DNA of 64,000 nt from Austropuccinia psidii (Eukaryota; Basidiomycota; Pucciniomycetes; Pucciniales; Sphaerophragmiaceae): positions 3,567,888 through 3,631,887 of the forward strand of contig JALGQZ010000014.1 in assembly GCA_023105745.1 (NCBI GenBank). The letters are read 5' to 3'. The translations under genes and the position numbers were made by a program. Below, in pieces: positions 45,933 to 58,553 of the stretch; within the stretch, counting starts at the first letter, position 1; every line of letters starts with the position of its first letter. The notes under the pieces were generated by a model, which saw only the letters and a list, made by a program, of their open reading frames with translations, ran no database searches and was not told the origin of the DNA.

Positions 45933-46998
45933 TGGAAGAAAATTATATCCCACTTGAGACCCAGTCACAGGCCAACACACCAGTGACACCCTCAGAACCA
46001 GAGGGCAGCAAGGGCAAAGGAAAGAGGCACAGTGAAGGTCTCATCACAGCCAAGAAGTGGACACCAATAGCCACTCAGAGAAGTAGAAAACCACGAAACT
46101 CTGCATCCATACAAGGTAAACCAACCTTAACCACTTGTACAGGAAAGATTACAATTATTAACCCAGTTGTAACTTCCAAAGGCAAACTGCCCAAGTCAGC
46201 AGACAGTAATTTTGTACAAGGCACAGTCAAAGGTAAATACCCTAAGAACATAAAGTTTTCGACTGCTTGCAAACACTGATATGTCCCCTGTATACCTCAG
46301 AGACCTTGGCTTCCAAAGGAACCAGCCAGAGGATAGAGGAGGATTTTCCAGAACCAGAAGACCTGAAAGAGGACACCCTAGACACAGTGGTGGATGGCAA
46401 AACAATGAGGGAGATAATATCAACCTTGCCATTCACACTCCAATTAAACAGAAACCTCAAACCAGAGGACTGGAAGGATATGGATCAAGTTCTTCAGATC
46501 CACCAACTCCTCAAAGATTTATTTCAATGGAGCATGGACAACAAGAGGTTCAACCTAGCAACTCACTGGGCAGAACTGGGATCAAGTTGCCAGAAGATCT
46601 GTCTCAAACAGATAGACTTCAAAGACCTTATGGTAATCACCAAAGGTTGGAATCCTACCAGGCAGCACAGACTCCTGGAGGCAAGGGCACAGAGGATAAG
46701 GGAGAATCAAGCCACTATCCTAGCTATAGAAGAACAGTTGACCCAGACAGGGCCTACTCAGATTCCTCCAGGTTCACAAGGAGCAGGCCAAATCAACTCT
46801 CCAGTGGCTTCACACCATTCAGACACCAGCAGATCAGTGGCCAAGAGTCACCATTCTTCACAATTCCAGGAAGTTTCCAGGAGAAGACAAGGAAACAAGG
46901 GCAAGAGCAAAACCTCTTTCAACCAGAGGAGGAAAGAGTCAGACCCCATGATCCAGAAGCTGTTGGATTTGGTAAAGGAAGTACACAAGAACCAGTAG
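45933..46998 (+). CDS. ORFx of A1, predicted spliced overlapping protein
   Basis: Exon 45933-46232 is open (VEENYIPLETQSQ..., Pro/Ser/Lys-rich). The intron 46233-46300 (68 bp, GTAAAT...ATACCTCAG) is phase 1 and joins into the +1 frame relative to gag. The last exon runs 46301-46998, about 232 codons without a stop. It holds a predicted helical segment (IHQLLKDLFQWSMDNKRFNL, then KICLKQIDFKDLM and GWNPTR), a Gln-rich part, a basic stretch (RRRQGNKGKSK) and a final helix (MIQKLLDLVKEV). The gag-pol ATG at 46281 is inside the intron. The same pattern occurs in A2, B and E, and the motif also in A3. The function is unknown to me; the start codon upstream is not located. Confidence 0.55.
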
Positions 46999-49900
46999 TA
47001 GTTGTAAACCACTCTAGAATCAGTAGTCCTAGTAATAGAAACATTACCCCCACTCAGACTGAAAATAACATTGTCACATCTGAGAGTAACATCAACAGTG
47101 ATACACTGTGGTTACAAGTGTCCCAATATGCTGAATAATCTGCAAAGCAATTTGCAGAAATTAAAGCTAGCCAAGAGAGGATGAGACAAACCCAAGCCTC
47201 CTTGGAACAAATAGTTAAGAATCTTCAAGAAGGATATGCTCAACTGAGCAAAGCCTCTGAAGAATCCAACAAAAGACTGAACTAAGTCTTTGAAGAACAA
47301 CACCACAGCACAATGGACAGGGAGTGTCTGGATCAAGACATTAACAAATTGTTTAATGCCTACCATAGCTTAAAGCCCCAACCACAAGGCCAAGCTATGG
47401 AGAATCCATATCAACCAGATGACATCAAACCAGATTCCATGTCGTTGAATAAGGCAAGATCTCCATCACAATACCAGGATGGAGATGGCATGTCTTATTC
47501 AGAGAAGGAAGCCTTGAAACAGCTTCCTGAGGCCTCAAACTGGCCCAAATTCTCTGGATCAGGAGAATATGATCATATGGAACTCATAGATTATATTGAT
47601 GGACTCTTCATTGATGTACCCAGCATACCAGATTACTGGATTACTGCTAGACTGAATACTGCATTTAAAGGTCATGCAAGTATATGGTACACAGAAATGA
47701 AAGAAATCCATGGCAGAAGAAACTGGCCATGGTTTAAGAGTCAAATAATCCAAAAGTACAGTAATGGAACTTGGATATGGCAAAAGACCATGTCATTTGA
47801 AAATGACAAATACTCTGTGGACAAAGATCCATATGAGTGGTGTCTCAGACAGTCTAAAAGACTTAAAGCCATTGATCCTCAGATAAACATCCAGATGAGG
47901 AATCACAGACTTCTGACACAACTGCCAGGAGAATTAGAACATGCAGTGAAATGTAGATGCAACCAAAATTGCACTCTAGATGACATAGCCAATACCTTAC
48001 AAGACATAAGGAAGAGGACAAATATAGGGAAATTCACCCCATATAGAAGCAGTAGTTTCAAGGAGAAACAACCTTTCAGGGTGGAGTTTAAAGACAAACC
48101 CAGAGAAAGAGTGGCAGAAGTGGCAAAGAAGAAGAATTCTTGTCACAATTGGGGTTCAACAGACCACTATGCCAACAACTGTCCAAAAGCAAAGAAAAAA
48201 GTCTATGCTATAGAAAAAGTCCCTGAAGAAGAACCTCCAACAGATGATTCTGAATCAGACTCTATGGGAGATGCCATCAGAGAACCATCTGATGATGATC
48301 AAGACCCAAGAGAGGAATTTCTAGTGGGATACCAAGAGGAAACCCCATTGGAAATCCAGGATAAACAGTTGGAAGCAGGCATGCCAGAAGACACTGCCAA
48401 AAAGAACTTGTGCAAACACACACAAGATGCACAAACATTCCTGGTTACACCAATCGAAGGAATGGCATATATACATGGAACAACCACAAAAATGACTGTA
48501 TGTATTGACAATGCTCAGCACCCACTGATCATTGACAGTGGAGCACATTGCTCCATAGTGGCCAGAAATTATCTAGATAACCACTTCCCAAACTGGGAAA
48601 AGCAGCTCTTGCCCACTAAGGCAAGGAACTTCAAAAGTGCATCAGGGAAGATGACTTCCATTGGGACAATTATCAAAGAGATAATTATACCCCACAGGAA
48701 GGGTAATATCAGACTCAACCCAGAGTTTGTAGTGCTTGAAGATGCCCACATCCAAGGGTTTTTACTGGGAACAGATTACCAGAGGATGTATGGCGTAGAT
48801 ATTTACAACAGTAAAAACAGGCACATTACCATTGATACCAACAAGGAAAAGAAATTTTCACTTGATATATACCACATATCTTCACAGGATCCACTAGAAG
48901 AACTCTTGAAGGAATTCAAGGAGGGACAGTTTAGCACTACCCTCACCAGTAAACAAAAACTAAGTTTACTGAAGATGCTGAGGAAGAACAGACCAGCATT
49001 TGCCATTGGTGAAGAGCCACTAGGCAAGATTAAAGGCCATGATATAGAACTATATCTGAATGTGGAAAGACCTTATCCACCCATGCTGAGGAGACCTCCT
49101 TATCCAGCAAGTCTGGAAACCAGGAAAGAAATTGGAAAACACATCAATGAACTCCTGGACATGGATGTCATCAGGAAGATTGGACATAATGAAATAGTGG
49201 AAATCACCACTCCTGTCCTGATCACCTGGCATGATGGCAAGTCTAGATTGTGTGGAGACTTCAGAGCTCCGAATAACTACACAAACGCAGACAGGTACCC
49301 TATACCAAGGATACCTCATGCCTTGGATAAGCTGGCCAAAGCCAAATACATAACCAAGATGGATTGTATGAAAGGCGCCCACCAAAATGGAGTTAAACCA
49401 AACTCCATGAAGTTGCTCAGAATAATATGCCATATGGGCATATATGAGTACACCAGGATGCCATTTGGCATCAAGAATGCACCAGCCCACTTCCAAAGGA
49501 TGATGGACACCATATTTCAAGAAGAAATAATGGAAGGCTGGATGGTAGTATATATTTATGATATCATTATATACTCAGAGACATGGGAAGACCATGTACA
49601 ATACATAGACAGAGTGCTAAGTAAATGTACACCCATTAATCTGAAAATTTCACTTAAAAAGTGTAATTTTGGCCAACAAGAGCTACTAGCTCTGGGACAC
49701 AAAGTCTCAGGTCTTAGTCTGGCAATTGACCAGAACAAAGTAGCAGAAGTACTGCAAAAGCCAGTACCAAAGAACATCAAAGAGATGCAATCTTTCCTTG
49801 GATTTGCTAGCTACTATAGAAACCACATCAAAAACTTTGCCCACATAACTAGTAGTTTATACAAGTTATGCTCAAAGGATGTAGTTTTTGAAATAACCAA

Positions 49901-50233
49901 GGAAAGGAGGGATGCATATGAGAGGATCAAATATGAACTCACAAATGCACCTGTGCTCATCTTGCCTGACTTTGAACTACCATTCAAGTTATATATAGAT
50001 GCAGCATGCAGCCAAGGCTTGGGAGCAGCCCTTCACCAAAGACAAATTGTGGATGGTGAACCAAGAGAAGGTGTAATATGTTACATCTCCAGGCAGCTGA
50101 AAGATTCAGAAGCCAGGTATGGGGCCACCCAGACAGAATGTCTATGTCTAGTCTGGGCTCTAGAAAAACTCCATTATTATTTGGAGGGTGCAGTCTTTGA
50201 AGTCTACACAGACGGCACAGCCTTGAAGTCTTT
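46281..50233 (+). pseudogene. A1 Gag, protease, reverse transcriptase and RNase H, first part
   Basis: The gag-pol frame starts at ATG 46281 and has stops at 47136-47138 and 47283-47285, then is open from 47313 to element B. The Gag core lies near 47540-47900 (WPKFSGSGEYDHMELI...RRNWPWFKSQIIQKY). The zinc knuckle near 48140 has lost a Cys (C-HN-W-GSTD-H-YANN-C). Protease has IIDSGAHCS near 48530. Reverse transcriptase has FGIKNAPAHFQRMMD, but the catalytic box at about 49551-49562 is YIYD, with the first Asp replaced by Tyr. RNase H has [17 protein letters not shown] and VYTDGTALKS, where element B begins. The apparent continuation to 50309 is B LTR sequence. Confidence 0.92.
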
Positions 50234-52154
50234 TGTAAGATTTGACTATGAAACTGATGATAATATTACTATTAATCAACAGTACTATGTCTGTTCTTAT
50301 GAAATATAATAATAAAAATTATTATAACCACAATTAAATAATTATAAAATTATTTCTTTCACGTGTTATACACTACTAGTGATTATAACAGTGAGTAGTA
50401 ATTGTCTACAAGAATCAATTACAAGAAGAGTTTAATAATAAAAACTTCTTTTATTAAAATAATAAAATTATTTTAATATATAATTATCTTTTACAAGAAT
50501 AATTATAAAGATAATTCTTGAAGAAAACTATTACTAGAGAAAAACTTTAAGAATTAAAGATAAATGACTCACTAACACTCCAAAGAACTTATTGATAGAT
50601 AAAATTAGAGAAATTTGACGTAGAATTGTGGATTTAAGGGATCAAGATGATTTATAACAGTATTACAACAATATATAGCTGGATTCTATGATTTCACGTC
50701 TTTCTGATTGATTCTGAAAGATTTAAAACACTTAAGAATAGTTGAACTAATACTTACTTGCTGGTAATAATGATTTAATAAATTTTATAAGATGATGATA
50801 CGGAAAAAACAGCAAGAATAGGCTTCTTTTAAGTCAACAACAGCTCACAGAGGCGTGCCATGGAGCAAACTGAAAAACCAGTGAGTGAGAAAACAATAAT
50901 CCTTTTTGGATTAATGATTGCATCATCTGTTGTCACGTAAGATTATCATAATTACTTAATTGATGCTTTTACGTGACTACCAACCCCAATATGGTTAAGA
51001 ATAAAAGGAGTAACATCTGTAAATCTTCTTTTATTCTAAAATAATCATTTATTTCTCAAAGTTATCAATGTTATTGCCAATTTCATCACAGGTTGTAATT
51101 ACTGTGAATTTTTGAAGATTCAGTGTTTCACGTAGAATGGTCAAAAATGGACTGTAAGTAAAACTTTTAATTTTACTAGTAAAACCATAATTCTTTTTGG
51201 TTGTACCATAGATAATACAGTTCTTCATTGGTCCTGAAAGTTTCAGGAAGATTCATTAAGAATTGTATTTTTAATGAATTTTTGAAGTTTTTACCTCATT
51301 TCTACGTAGAATTGCAAATAGCAGTATTTTGCTGGTTGCTATGAGGTAAATCAATGAATATGGATCCCAAAAGGGTTTAATTACTCTTTTAGGGTCTAGT
51401 AATGGAAAGTCATCAAGAATTGACGTGGTTACAGGAGCCTAAGTAGCTTATTACCTCCTTGGCACGTCAAAATAGCAGGTTATTTGCTATTTTTCTTATG
51501 ATTACAGTAGGTGTAACTTGGTAACCAAGTTCCCAAAGAGTTTTAGTTTACCAATTGGGCCAAGATGAGCCATGGATCCATGCTCTGGAGCTATCCACGC
51601 CTCTGAGGCCTCAGAAGTTGGGTACCCTGGCTCTCTTTGATGTCTTTTGCCCCCCTTGCCTAATTTTTACGTCAAAATAGTAATTTAAGCTTCAAGTGAG
51701 ATATCCACTATGGGTGTACCAAAAGTCCATGTAAGAATACCATGATATTAAGTGCTCAAAACATGCATAACACTATTCTTAGTGTATATGTAACATGGGA
51801 TTTCTCACTTTCCCATTATTTTGGCTAAAAATCAAGAAAAACAAAAATTTTCAAAGATCTTTTATGTGGTATTAATGATGTGCTATTGAAGTATTTTCCA
51901 TTTTACCACCTCAAATACTTAAATTGAGCTTATTCACTCTATGGAGCTACCCTAGGTGAATTTTTGTGTAGAATCCAAATCTGGTCTTAAATCCATGGAT
52001 TTACTTACTCAATAAAAAGTTATTCATCTTTTCTGAAATTGAAAATGATGAATTTTGGATATATGCATGACTTATGAGTTTTGCATAATTCAAAATTTCT
52101 TTTTAAGATAATTGTGGCCTATTTGGGTATGTAAAATATACCTCAAGGCTCACA
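50234..52154 (-). repeat. 3' LTR of element B
   Basis: On the plus strand it runs TGTAAGATTTGAC to AAGGCTCACA. About 13 CpG dinucleotides occur in 1921 bp, ten of them in the context ACGT. Confidence 0.96.
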
Positions 52155-52293
52155 TTCCCTCCCACCAAAAAATAAAATTGTACTACAATTTTATTAGTGA
52201 TAAAAGAATAAGGCCCCAAAGGGGGTAATGTCCACTGTCCAACCTCTTCACATTACTCAGATCAAGTAATTTAAAGCACATTTATAGACATAT
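52155..52293 (-). other. Element B 3' untranslated region and polypurine tract
   Basis: On the minus strand the sequence before the LTR reads TTTTTTGGTGGGAGGGAA, a good polypurine tract at 52155-52172. The rest, up to the gag-pol stop, is untranslated. Confidence 0.82.
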
Positions 52294-55200
52294 TCAGGCT
52301 TGTGGCCTTCTTTCATGTCTAAATCTTCTTAAGAGCTTATCTGAGTCAGGTATTTCTGATTCTGCCATCCATTCATCTTCATGTACTGGATTTCTATATC
52401 TGACAAGATATTCTCTTTGATTTTTACCCTTAAGTCTTCTTTCTTTAATGACTTTCTTTATCTTTTTGTCTTCATTCTGTTCCACAGGTGGTACAGTTAA
52501 AGGACTTGGGTTTCTTAAGGGAAACAATTCTTTGTCAGCTGGTTGATAAGGCTTTATCAAGCTGACTGGAAATGTGGGGTGTTTATTTTCCAATTCACCA
52601 CTCAATTCCACTTGAACTGCATTGGTTCCATGTAAAGCAACAATAACAAAAGGTCCTACATAAGAATCTTCAAGTTTCTTTGGGCCTTTGATATTATTAA
52701 AATTCAAGGTTGAAACTAGAACTAAGTCCCCTACTTTGAAGTCTGGTACTTTATGACTCTTGTCCCACTTCTGTTTTGCATAATCAAAAGCATCATCCAT
52801 ACTCTGTTTTGCATGGTGTTTTACTTTATCTAGCATTAATTTGAAGCTGGAAGCTGTAGGATGAATGTCAATCAAGTCTTTCCTCAGTGTGTCTGCTGGG
52901 AGTCTTGGATTCCATCCTTTTTCTAACATAGCAGGAGTTTGTCCTGTGGAAGAGTGGACTGATGTCTTGTATGCCAATTCTAATGCAGGTATTAGAGTGC
53001 ACCAGTCATGGGTAAAGCCATCTGAGTCTTTGAATTCTAATCCATAAGCACAAAATCTCCTGATCATGTCTTCTAAAGTTTGAATCATCCTCTCTGCTAG
53101 CCCATCTGTTTGAGGGTGATATGCTGTAGAGAATGATAACTTAGTCCCAAACAATCTATGAAGATTGGTCCAAAGTGCAGATGTGAATTTGGGATCTCTG
53201 TCACTTATGATATTCTTAAATAACCCTGTATGAGAAATAACTCTACTCCATAAAAGAAGAGCTGTATCCATAGCAGTGTCATCTTTATAACATGGTAAGA
53301 ATATGGGAGTTTTGCTATATCTGTCTACAATGACTAAACAAGCATTATAACTTTTGTCACCACTTGGAGGAAGTGCTGTGACCCAATCCATGTGAACAAC
53401 TTCCCAAGGGGATTTTGGTTCTTGAATATGGATCATCAATCCAAATTTCTTGCCTGTACTCCTGTTTGCGTTTTGGCATCTATCACAGGTATGGCAATAT
53501 TCAATGGTTTCTTTTCTCCAAGATGGCCACCATGCACAGTTCTTCACCTTTTCAAGTGTTCTGTCTTCTGATAGGTGTCCAGAGTAAATGCTATCATGGC
53601 ATTCATGAAGAATGGTATTGATAAGCAATCTACTACACAGTGTCATCACACAAGAATGCTTTGTTCTATGGTAAATAATTCCATCAAACAAGTGAAATCT
53701 TCCTTCAGAATAGGAATTTTTCCAAACTTCATCAAGTGCATTAACTAAAGATGTATCTTTGCAGTCTTTATCTAATAAAGAAGTCAAGATATGGCAATTC
53801 TTGTCTTGTTTATAAGACTCTCTGACCTCTTCAAAGAATTCAGTCCCAATATCAGTTATGTTAATTCCTTCAATTGGAATCTGTGGTTCAGCTTCCAAAG
53901 GTACATAAGCTGGGTTATCAGGAGTGTTGGCTAAAGCCCATCTACTAAGTCCATCAGCATTCTTGTGAATGTTTCCTGCTTTATGAACTATAGTCATGTT
54001 TCCTCTATATTCTTGAATGGCTATTTGCCATCTCAACATATGTCTGTTGGGAGTTTTCATGTTAAGAAGTGATTTTACGGCATTACAGTCAGTTATCACT
54101 TCAAAAACACTGCCATCAAGATAATAGTGTAGTTTCTCAAGTGCCCATACCAAACATAAGCACTCCATTTGGCTTGAACCATATCTGGCTTCTGTTGGTT
54201 TTATTTGTCTTGAGATATAACAAACTGGTCCTTCTGTAGGTTTGTCATCAATAATCTGGACTTGATGTAGGGCTGCCCCTAGTCCATCTCCACATGCATC
54301 AATGTACAATTTAAAAGGAATATTCCAGTCAGGCATGAGGAGTAAAGGTGCTTCTGTAAGGGCTTTCTTTATTCTCTCATAAGCTTTAATTCTTTCCTGT
54401 GTCACCTCAAATACAGTCTGTTGATCACAGATTCTATAGAGTGACTTGGCTAGAATTGCAAAATCTTTCAAGTGTTGCCTATAGTAACTAGCAAATCCAA
54501 GAAAAGACATCATTTCTTTTTTATTCTGGGGTATTGGCTTAAGTAACACTGCTGCTACTTTATTCTTGTCAATACCCAAGCTCAAACCAGAAACAACATG
54601 TCCTAATGCTTTGAGTTCTTCAAAACCAAAATTGTGTTTCTTAAGTGAAATTTTCATGTTCACTTCTGCAACTTTATGAAGTACTCTTGCAAGTCTTTCA
54701 AGGTGCAAAGACCATGAGTCAGAACATATAATAATATCATCAATATAAATGATAAGCCATCCTTCAGACAATTCTGTGGGGAAGATGGTATTCATCATTC
54801 TTTGATAATGAGATGGAGCATTTTTAATGCCAAATGGCATTCTAAGATACTCAAAAATGCCACAGTGAGTGATAATTCTAAGTAATTTCTTAGCTTTAGG
54901 CGTCAAAACATTTTGATGGAAGCCTTTCAATGCATCCATTGATGTTATATACTTTGCTTTAGACAATTGAGTCAAGGTTTCTTGAATTCTAGGGATTGGA
55001 TACCTATCTGGAACTGTGTAGGTATTCAAAGCTCTAAAATCTCCAACCATTCTTGACTTATCATTATGCCATGCAATAATAACAGGTGTTGTCACTTCAA
55101 CTTCCTCAGTATGGCCTACTTTCCTTAGCACACCAAGTTGGATCAACTCTTGGATATGTTTTTCCAAGGCCTCTCTAGCTCTGGGACTGGCTGGATAAGC

Positions 55201-57954
55201 TGGTCTTCTAAGTACTGGAGGATATGGTCTGTCAATATTAAGAGTAATATCAACTTCATGTCCTCTTATAGCGCCTAATGGTTCATTATCAGAGGCAAAT
55301 GCATTTTTATATGTGTATAACACATTAATAAGCTCATTCCTCATCTTTGGTGACAATGATTGATTAATTTGTGCTTCAACAAGTTGATTAGTCACAAATT
55401 CATCTTTGTAAGTATCCTTGACAGAAGATACTACAGATATCTGTTTTGGCACATTGGAGAAAGCAAATTTTTGTCTCTTGTTATCTCCAATTGTGAAATA
55501 TCTGTCTTTATGGTTATTTATATCAATACCATAAATATTCAAGTAATCATTTCCAAGAATGATGTGCTGAGATGTGCAATTATCCATTACTACAATCTCA
55601 GTTTTCATTCTTACACTTCCTGCTGGATGTGGGAATACAATATTAGTGTCCAATATGCCCAAGGGGTACATATTGTTACTGGCACTACTGAATTGTACAC
55701 CTTCTATTGGTAATAGATGGTTTTTCCATTCAGGAAGTATAAGTTGGAGATAATTTTTGCCAACAAAAGTGCAAAATGCCCCTGTATCCAAATTTACTTT
55801 GGCTTCAATATTACTCATCAGAACTGATGTGATACAGGATGCTCCAGCAGTATAACCCTTTCCTCTAGCAGGTTTTGTTCTACACATTCTGGCATCTTGG
55901 ATATTGATCAGGTTGCAGCAATCTTCACTGTACTGTGGCAAGTGGGTATGGACTTCTGTGACCTCAAAGAAAGCTGAAATGTTTTCAATAGGATAGTCCT
56001 CCACTGGTGTATCTTCAGAGACTGCAGAATCTTGATCAGACTCCTCTTTCTCTTCAGTATACTTAATTTCTTCAATGACTTGAACTTCATTGATTTTTGT
56101 CTTCTTAGGACAAGTGTTGGCTAAATGTGAAGTACCTCCACATTTATGACACTTCAAGACAGGTCTTTCTGGTCTTCTTTCCTCTCTAGGAATCTTTGAG
56201 ACTATTTTGGACTCTATTGGGTTTTTAATCCAAGTTTTACCAATTCTTGTCCTGGTAATGATATCTTCCATAGCATTAATGTAGTCCTCTGTTGAACAAG
56301 GTTCCACACATCTGCTTTTGATAGCATGTTCCAATTCTCCTCCACACTTTCTTAATATTTTCATATTAATCATAGTGTCAGACATATCTGGGTGTAAAGC
56401 AGATAATCTGTCTTTTTGTTTGAAGAACCAAGTAAGTGGTTTGTCTTTTTCTGAGTTAAAAATGGAACTTTCAAAAGCATTCTCCATTTTAAACCTCCAA
56501 GAATTATTGGCCCATTTGGTAATCACTTCAGATTTCCACCAAGACCAGTCATGTTTACCATGATCAATCCTCATTTTGTAATACCATTTCTTTGCAGTTC
56601 TGGTAAACAAACAGTGTAATTTTCCCACTATGATTTCATCAGGTATATTAAAGTCTTCTTGCAACATATCAATAGTCCTGATGAATTCAATATGGTTGTA
56701 TTCTCCTTCACCAGAGAATGTTGGCCATTCTTCTATTTTGGGAATATCTCTTGCAGAGTAGGCATTTTCTCCTAAGAATGGAGTCAAACTTTCTTTGACA
56801 GAAAGTTTTTCTTCAGTCAAAGGTGTAGAATGTCTTGGCATATGTGGTTCATGATTCTTATGAATTTGCTCCACACTTGCAATTATATCATTCTTCAATT
56901 TCTGCCTCTCACTGTCACTTTTTGCTAAATGTATAGCAAATTGATTGGTGTTCTTAACTATTTGTAAGACATGGTCTTCAAGAGTTTTAAGTCTATCATT
57001 TACTTTAAAAATGGAAGGATCCTCTGTGTAATTATTTTGACATTGGGTCTCAATTCTTTCACAAGCATTGCTAATTGACTCAAGGGTGACAGTTGTCACT
57101 TGATGCCAATCAGAATGTTGCTTGTCATTTTTCTTTAAATCATTGATGTCTAATGTAATTTTCTTTAACTTTGACTCAAGTTTGCCAATTTCTACACTAA
57201 TACTTCTATGTACATCATTTATTTGCATGGAAAAGTCCTGTTCATCCTTTCCTGCTCCTTGGCTGTGAATTCCATAAGAGTTCTGGCCATATTGAAGACA
57301 CTGTCCACGGCTGAAGGCTCCAATTTGGGGATCCTGTACCCTTGTGGGTAAGGTCTGTGCCAATTGGCTTTGCCTTTGCCCTTGCCTTGATGGTTCTTGG
57401 GCGCTTCTGGAGCTGGTTTGGAGCTGGTAGATGCCACTGGTGCCTCTGTCTCCAAAGCTGGAGTCATTTCCAACTCTTTCTTCTGGTCTATGGATAAAAG
57501 ACTTTGGTTCTTCAACCAATTCTTTATCTTTTTGACCTTGTCTTTGCAAGACAGGGGGCTCCATCCTCCTAAGAGTTCTATGGTCTTCTCCTGACCCAGA
57601 AAGCTCTTGATGTGTAAGTAAGAGTTCATGGCCCCCTGCCAAAGGCTTGGGCAGATTTCCCATTCCTCTTCCTTGGCTGCTCTGAACCAGTTTTTGTACT
57701 GGCATTGATATATTTCTATTGCTGCCACCTGAAAGTGGTTCAGCCCTGGAAATATTACCATAAATCAGTTCAGGCTCAGAATTTGCGTCAAAATCTGTTG
57801 GTACAGACCTTGGGGAATGGGGGGCAACTCTGGCATCCTCCATATGTGCCTTTCTTGTGGAAGATTTGGCACTTCTGGATTTGGTCTTGCCTCTTCCTTG
57901 TCCACATCCATCTGGTTGGACTGAATAGTTGCTTCCATTTCTGGTATGCACCAT
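52294..57954 (-). CDS. Gag-Pol polyprotein of element B, intact
   Basis: One uninterrupted frame of about 1886 residues from ATG 57954; an in-frame TAA lies a few codons upstream. Approximate positions: Ser/Gln/Arg-rich N-terminus 1-240 (overlapped by ORFx), coiled-coil-like stretch 250-380, Gag core about 410-540 ([30 protein letters not shown]), zinc knuckle [14 protein letters not shown] near 600-615, protease LDTGAFC near 722, reverse transcriptase [14 protein letters not shown] and YIDD near 1071, RNase [17 protein letters not shown] near 1215 and [10 protein letters not shown] near 1290, integrase zinc domain HECHDS...CHTCDRC near 1450-1490. The core aspartates and glutamate are in MDWVT, SDRDPKF and LAERM near 1523, 1585 and 1620. 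The tail ([22 protein letters not shown]...LLRRFRHER) is chromodomain-like. The ATG sits inside the ORFx intron, so it needs unspliced RNA. Confidence 0.95.
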   Translation of the reverse strand: MVHTRNGSNYSVQPDGCGQGRGKTKSRSAKSSTRKAHMEDARVAPHSPRSVPTDFDANSEPELIYGNISRAEPLSGGSNRNISMPVQKLVQSSQGRGMGNLPKPLAGGHELLLTHQELSGSGEDHRTLRRMEPPVLQRQGQKDKELVEEPKSFIHRPEERVGNDSSFGDRGTSGIYQLQTSSRSAQEPSRQGQRQSQLAQTLPTRVQDPQIGAFSRGQCLQYGQNSYGIHSQGAGKDEQDFSMQINDVHRSISVEIGKLESKLKKITLDINDLKKNDKQHSDWHQVTTVTLESISNACERIETQCQNNYTEDPSIFKVNDRLKTLEDHVLQIVKNTNQFAIHLAKSDSERQKLKNDIIASVEQIHKNHEPHMPRHSTPLTEEKLSVKESLTPFLGENAYSARDIPKIEEWPTFSGEGEYNHIEFIRTIDMLQEDFNIPDEIIVGKLHCLFTRTAKKWYYKMRIDHGKHDWSWWKSEVITKWANNSWRFKMENAFESSIFNSEKDKPLTWFFKQKDRLSALHPDMSDTMINMKILRKCGGELEHAIKSRCVEPCSTEDYINAMEDIITRTRIGKTWIKNPIESKIVSKIPREERRPERPVLKCHKCGGTSHLANTCPKKTKINEVQVIEEIKYTEEKEESDQDSAVSEDTPVEDYPIENISAFFEVTEVHTHLPQYSEDCCNLINIQDARMCRTKPARGKGYTAGASCITSVLMSNIEAKVNLDTGAFCTFVGKNYLQLILPEWKNHLLPIEGVQFSSASNNMYPLGILDTNIVFPHPAGSVRMKTEIVVMDNCTSQHIILGNDYLNIYGIDINNHKDRYFTIGDNKRQKFAFSNVPKQISVVSSVKDTYKDEFVTNQLVEAQINQSLSPKMRNELINVLYTYKNAFASDNEPLGAIRGHEVDITLNIDRPYPPVLRRPAYPASPRAREALEKHIQELIQLGVLRKVGHTEEVEVTTPVIIAWHNDKSRMVGDFRALNTYTVPDRYPIPRIQETLTQLSKAKYITSMDALKGFHQNVLTPKAKKLLRIITHCGIFEYLRMPFGIKNAPSHYQRMMNTIFPTELSEGWLIIYIDDIIICSDSWSLHLERLARVLHKVAEVNMKISLKKHNFGFEELKALGHVVSGLSLGIDKNKVAAVLLKPIPQNKKEMMSFLGFASYYRQHLKDFAILAKSLYRICDQQTVFEVTQERIKAYERIKKALTEAPLLLMPDWNIPFKLYIDACGDGLGAALHQVQIIDDKPTEGPVCYISRQIKPTEARYGSSQMECLCLVWALEKLHYYLDGSVFEVITDCNAVKSLLNMKTPNRHMLRWQIAIQEYRGNMTIVHKAGNIHKNADGLSRWALANTPDNPAYVPLEAEPQIPIEGINITDIGTEFFEEVRESYKQDKNCHILTSLLDKDCKDTSLVNALDEVWKNSYSEGRFHLFDGIIYHRTKHSCVMTLCSRLLINTILHECHDSIYSGHLSEDRTLEKVKNCAWWPSWRKETIEYCHTCDRCQNANRSTGKKFGLMIHIQEPKSPWEVVHMDWVTALPPSGDKSYNACLVIVDRYSKTPIFLPCYKDDTAMDTALLLWSRVISHTGLFKNIISDRDPKFTSALWTNLHRLFGTKLSFSTAYHPQTDGLAERMIQTLEDMIRRFCAYGLEFKDSDGFTHDWCTLIPALELAYKTSVHSSTGQTPAMLEKGWNPRLPADTLRKDLIDIHPTASSFKLMLDKVKHHAKQSMDDAFDYAKQKWDKSHKVPDFKVGDLVLVSTLNFNNIKGPKKLEDSYVGPFVIVALHGTNAVQVELSGELENKHPTFPVSLIKPYQPADKELFPLRNPSPLTVPPVEQNEDKKIKKVIKERRLKGKNQREYLVRYRNPVHEDEWMAESEIPDSDKLLRRFRHERRPQA

Positions 57955-58166
57955 TTTCACGTCAATTTAAAGATAAAAGGTGAAAAAATATAAGATAAAA
58001 TACACACCTTTTGGTGGTAATTTAGCTTTTTCTGAGTTGAATAAGGTGCCTCTTTTAGCAATCTGCACCTCAATACTGTCTTCAGATTCTGCTTCTGAAG
58101 ATTCTGGACTATTGATGTATCTTTTACTGAGTCTGTTACCAGCTGCACAGTATTTGATTAAAGACA
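57219..58166 (-). CDS. ORFx of element B, predicted spliced overlapping protein
   Basis: Predicted exons are 58166-58008, 57940-57809 and 57745-57219 on the minus strand. Intron 1 (58007-57941, 67 bp) is GTGTGT...ATACCAG; intron 2 (57808-57746, 63 bp) is GTCTGT...TTTCCAG. Both are phase 1 and lead into the +1 frame relative to gag-pol. Exon 2 shares SNQM plus an acidic D-x-E pattern with E. The last exon encodes about 175 residues: [20 protein letters not shown], a Lys/Gly linker (KGKGKANW), then YRIPK and [11 protein letters not shown]. The intron positions and phases are the same as in E. The first exon begins after TTTAAG in a phase needing one upstream base before TG, as in E and A. Function unknown; the upstream start is not found. 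Confidence 0.58.
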
Positions 58167-58553
58167 CTTAAAGAGAAAAAATATGATAAAAGAAATTATT
58201 TTTTGTGTTTTAAGATATTTTTAAAAGATTTTTAATGAATTTTATTATTTTTTAATATAAAAAATTATTCTTTTTAAAGAAAAAAAATTAAAATTTAAGA
58301 TTTTGAATGAAAATTAATTCAGAGTAACTCAAAGAATAATTTTATAAGTTTTTGGATGTGAAAAAGCCACATGTAAAAACAGTATAAAATTAAACCAAAT
58401 TCCTCAATGAAAATATTTCCAAAACAATTTCAAAAATAAGAATTATTTTAACTTTAAAATGAAAGAAAAAAATTCTCAAATTAATATATTTTAGAGCTTA
58501 AAAATATATTAATTAAGGGTACAAGGTTCAAAAAACACGGCCAGGCCCCCAAA
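58167..58553 (-). other. Element B leader
   Basis: AT-rich untranslated sequence between the second primer-site-like motif and the first ORFx exon. No gene is seen. Confidence 0.55.

Noticed and set aside
46267..46998. The +1 frame of A1 read as the normal gag with a later frameshift
   Set aside because: The capsid, zinc knuckle and pol continue in the frame that starts at 46281, and B and E show the same two-frame layout with pol in the other frame. The +1 frame is an overlapping ORF, not a misread gag.
50234..50309. C-terminal extension of the A1 reverse transcriptase/RNase H frame
   Set aside because: These codons are the start of the element B LTR read through by chance.
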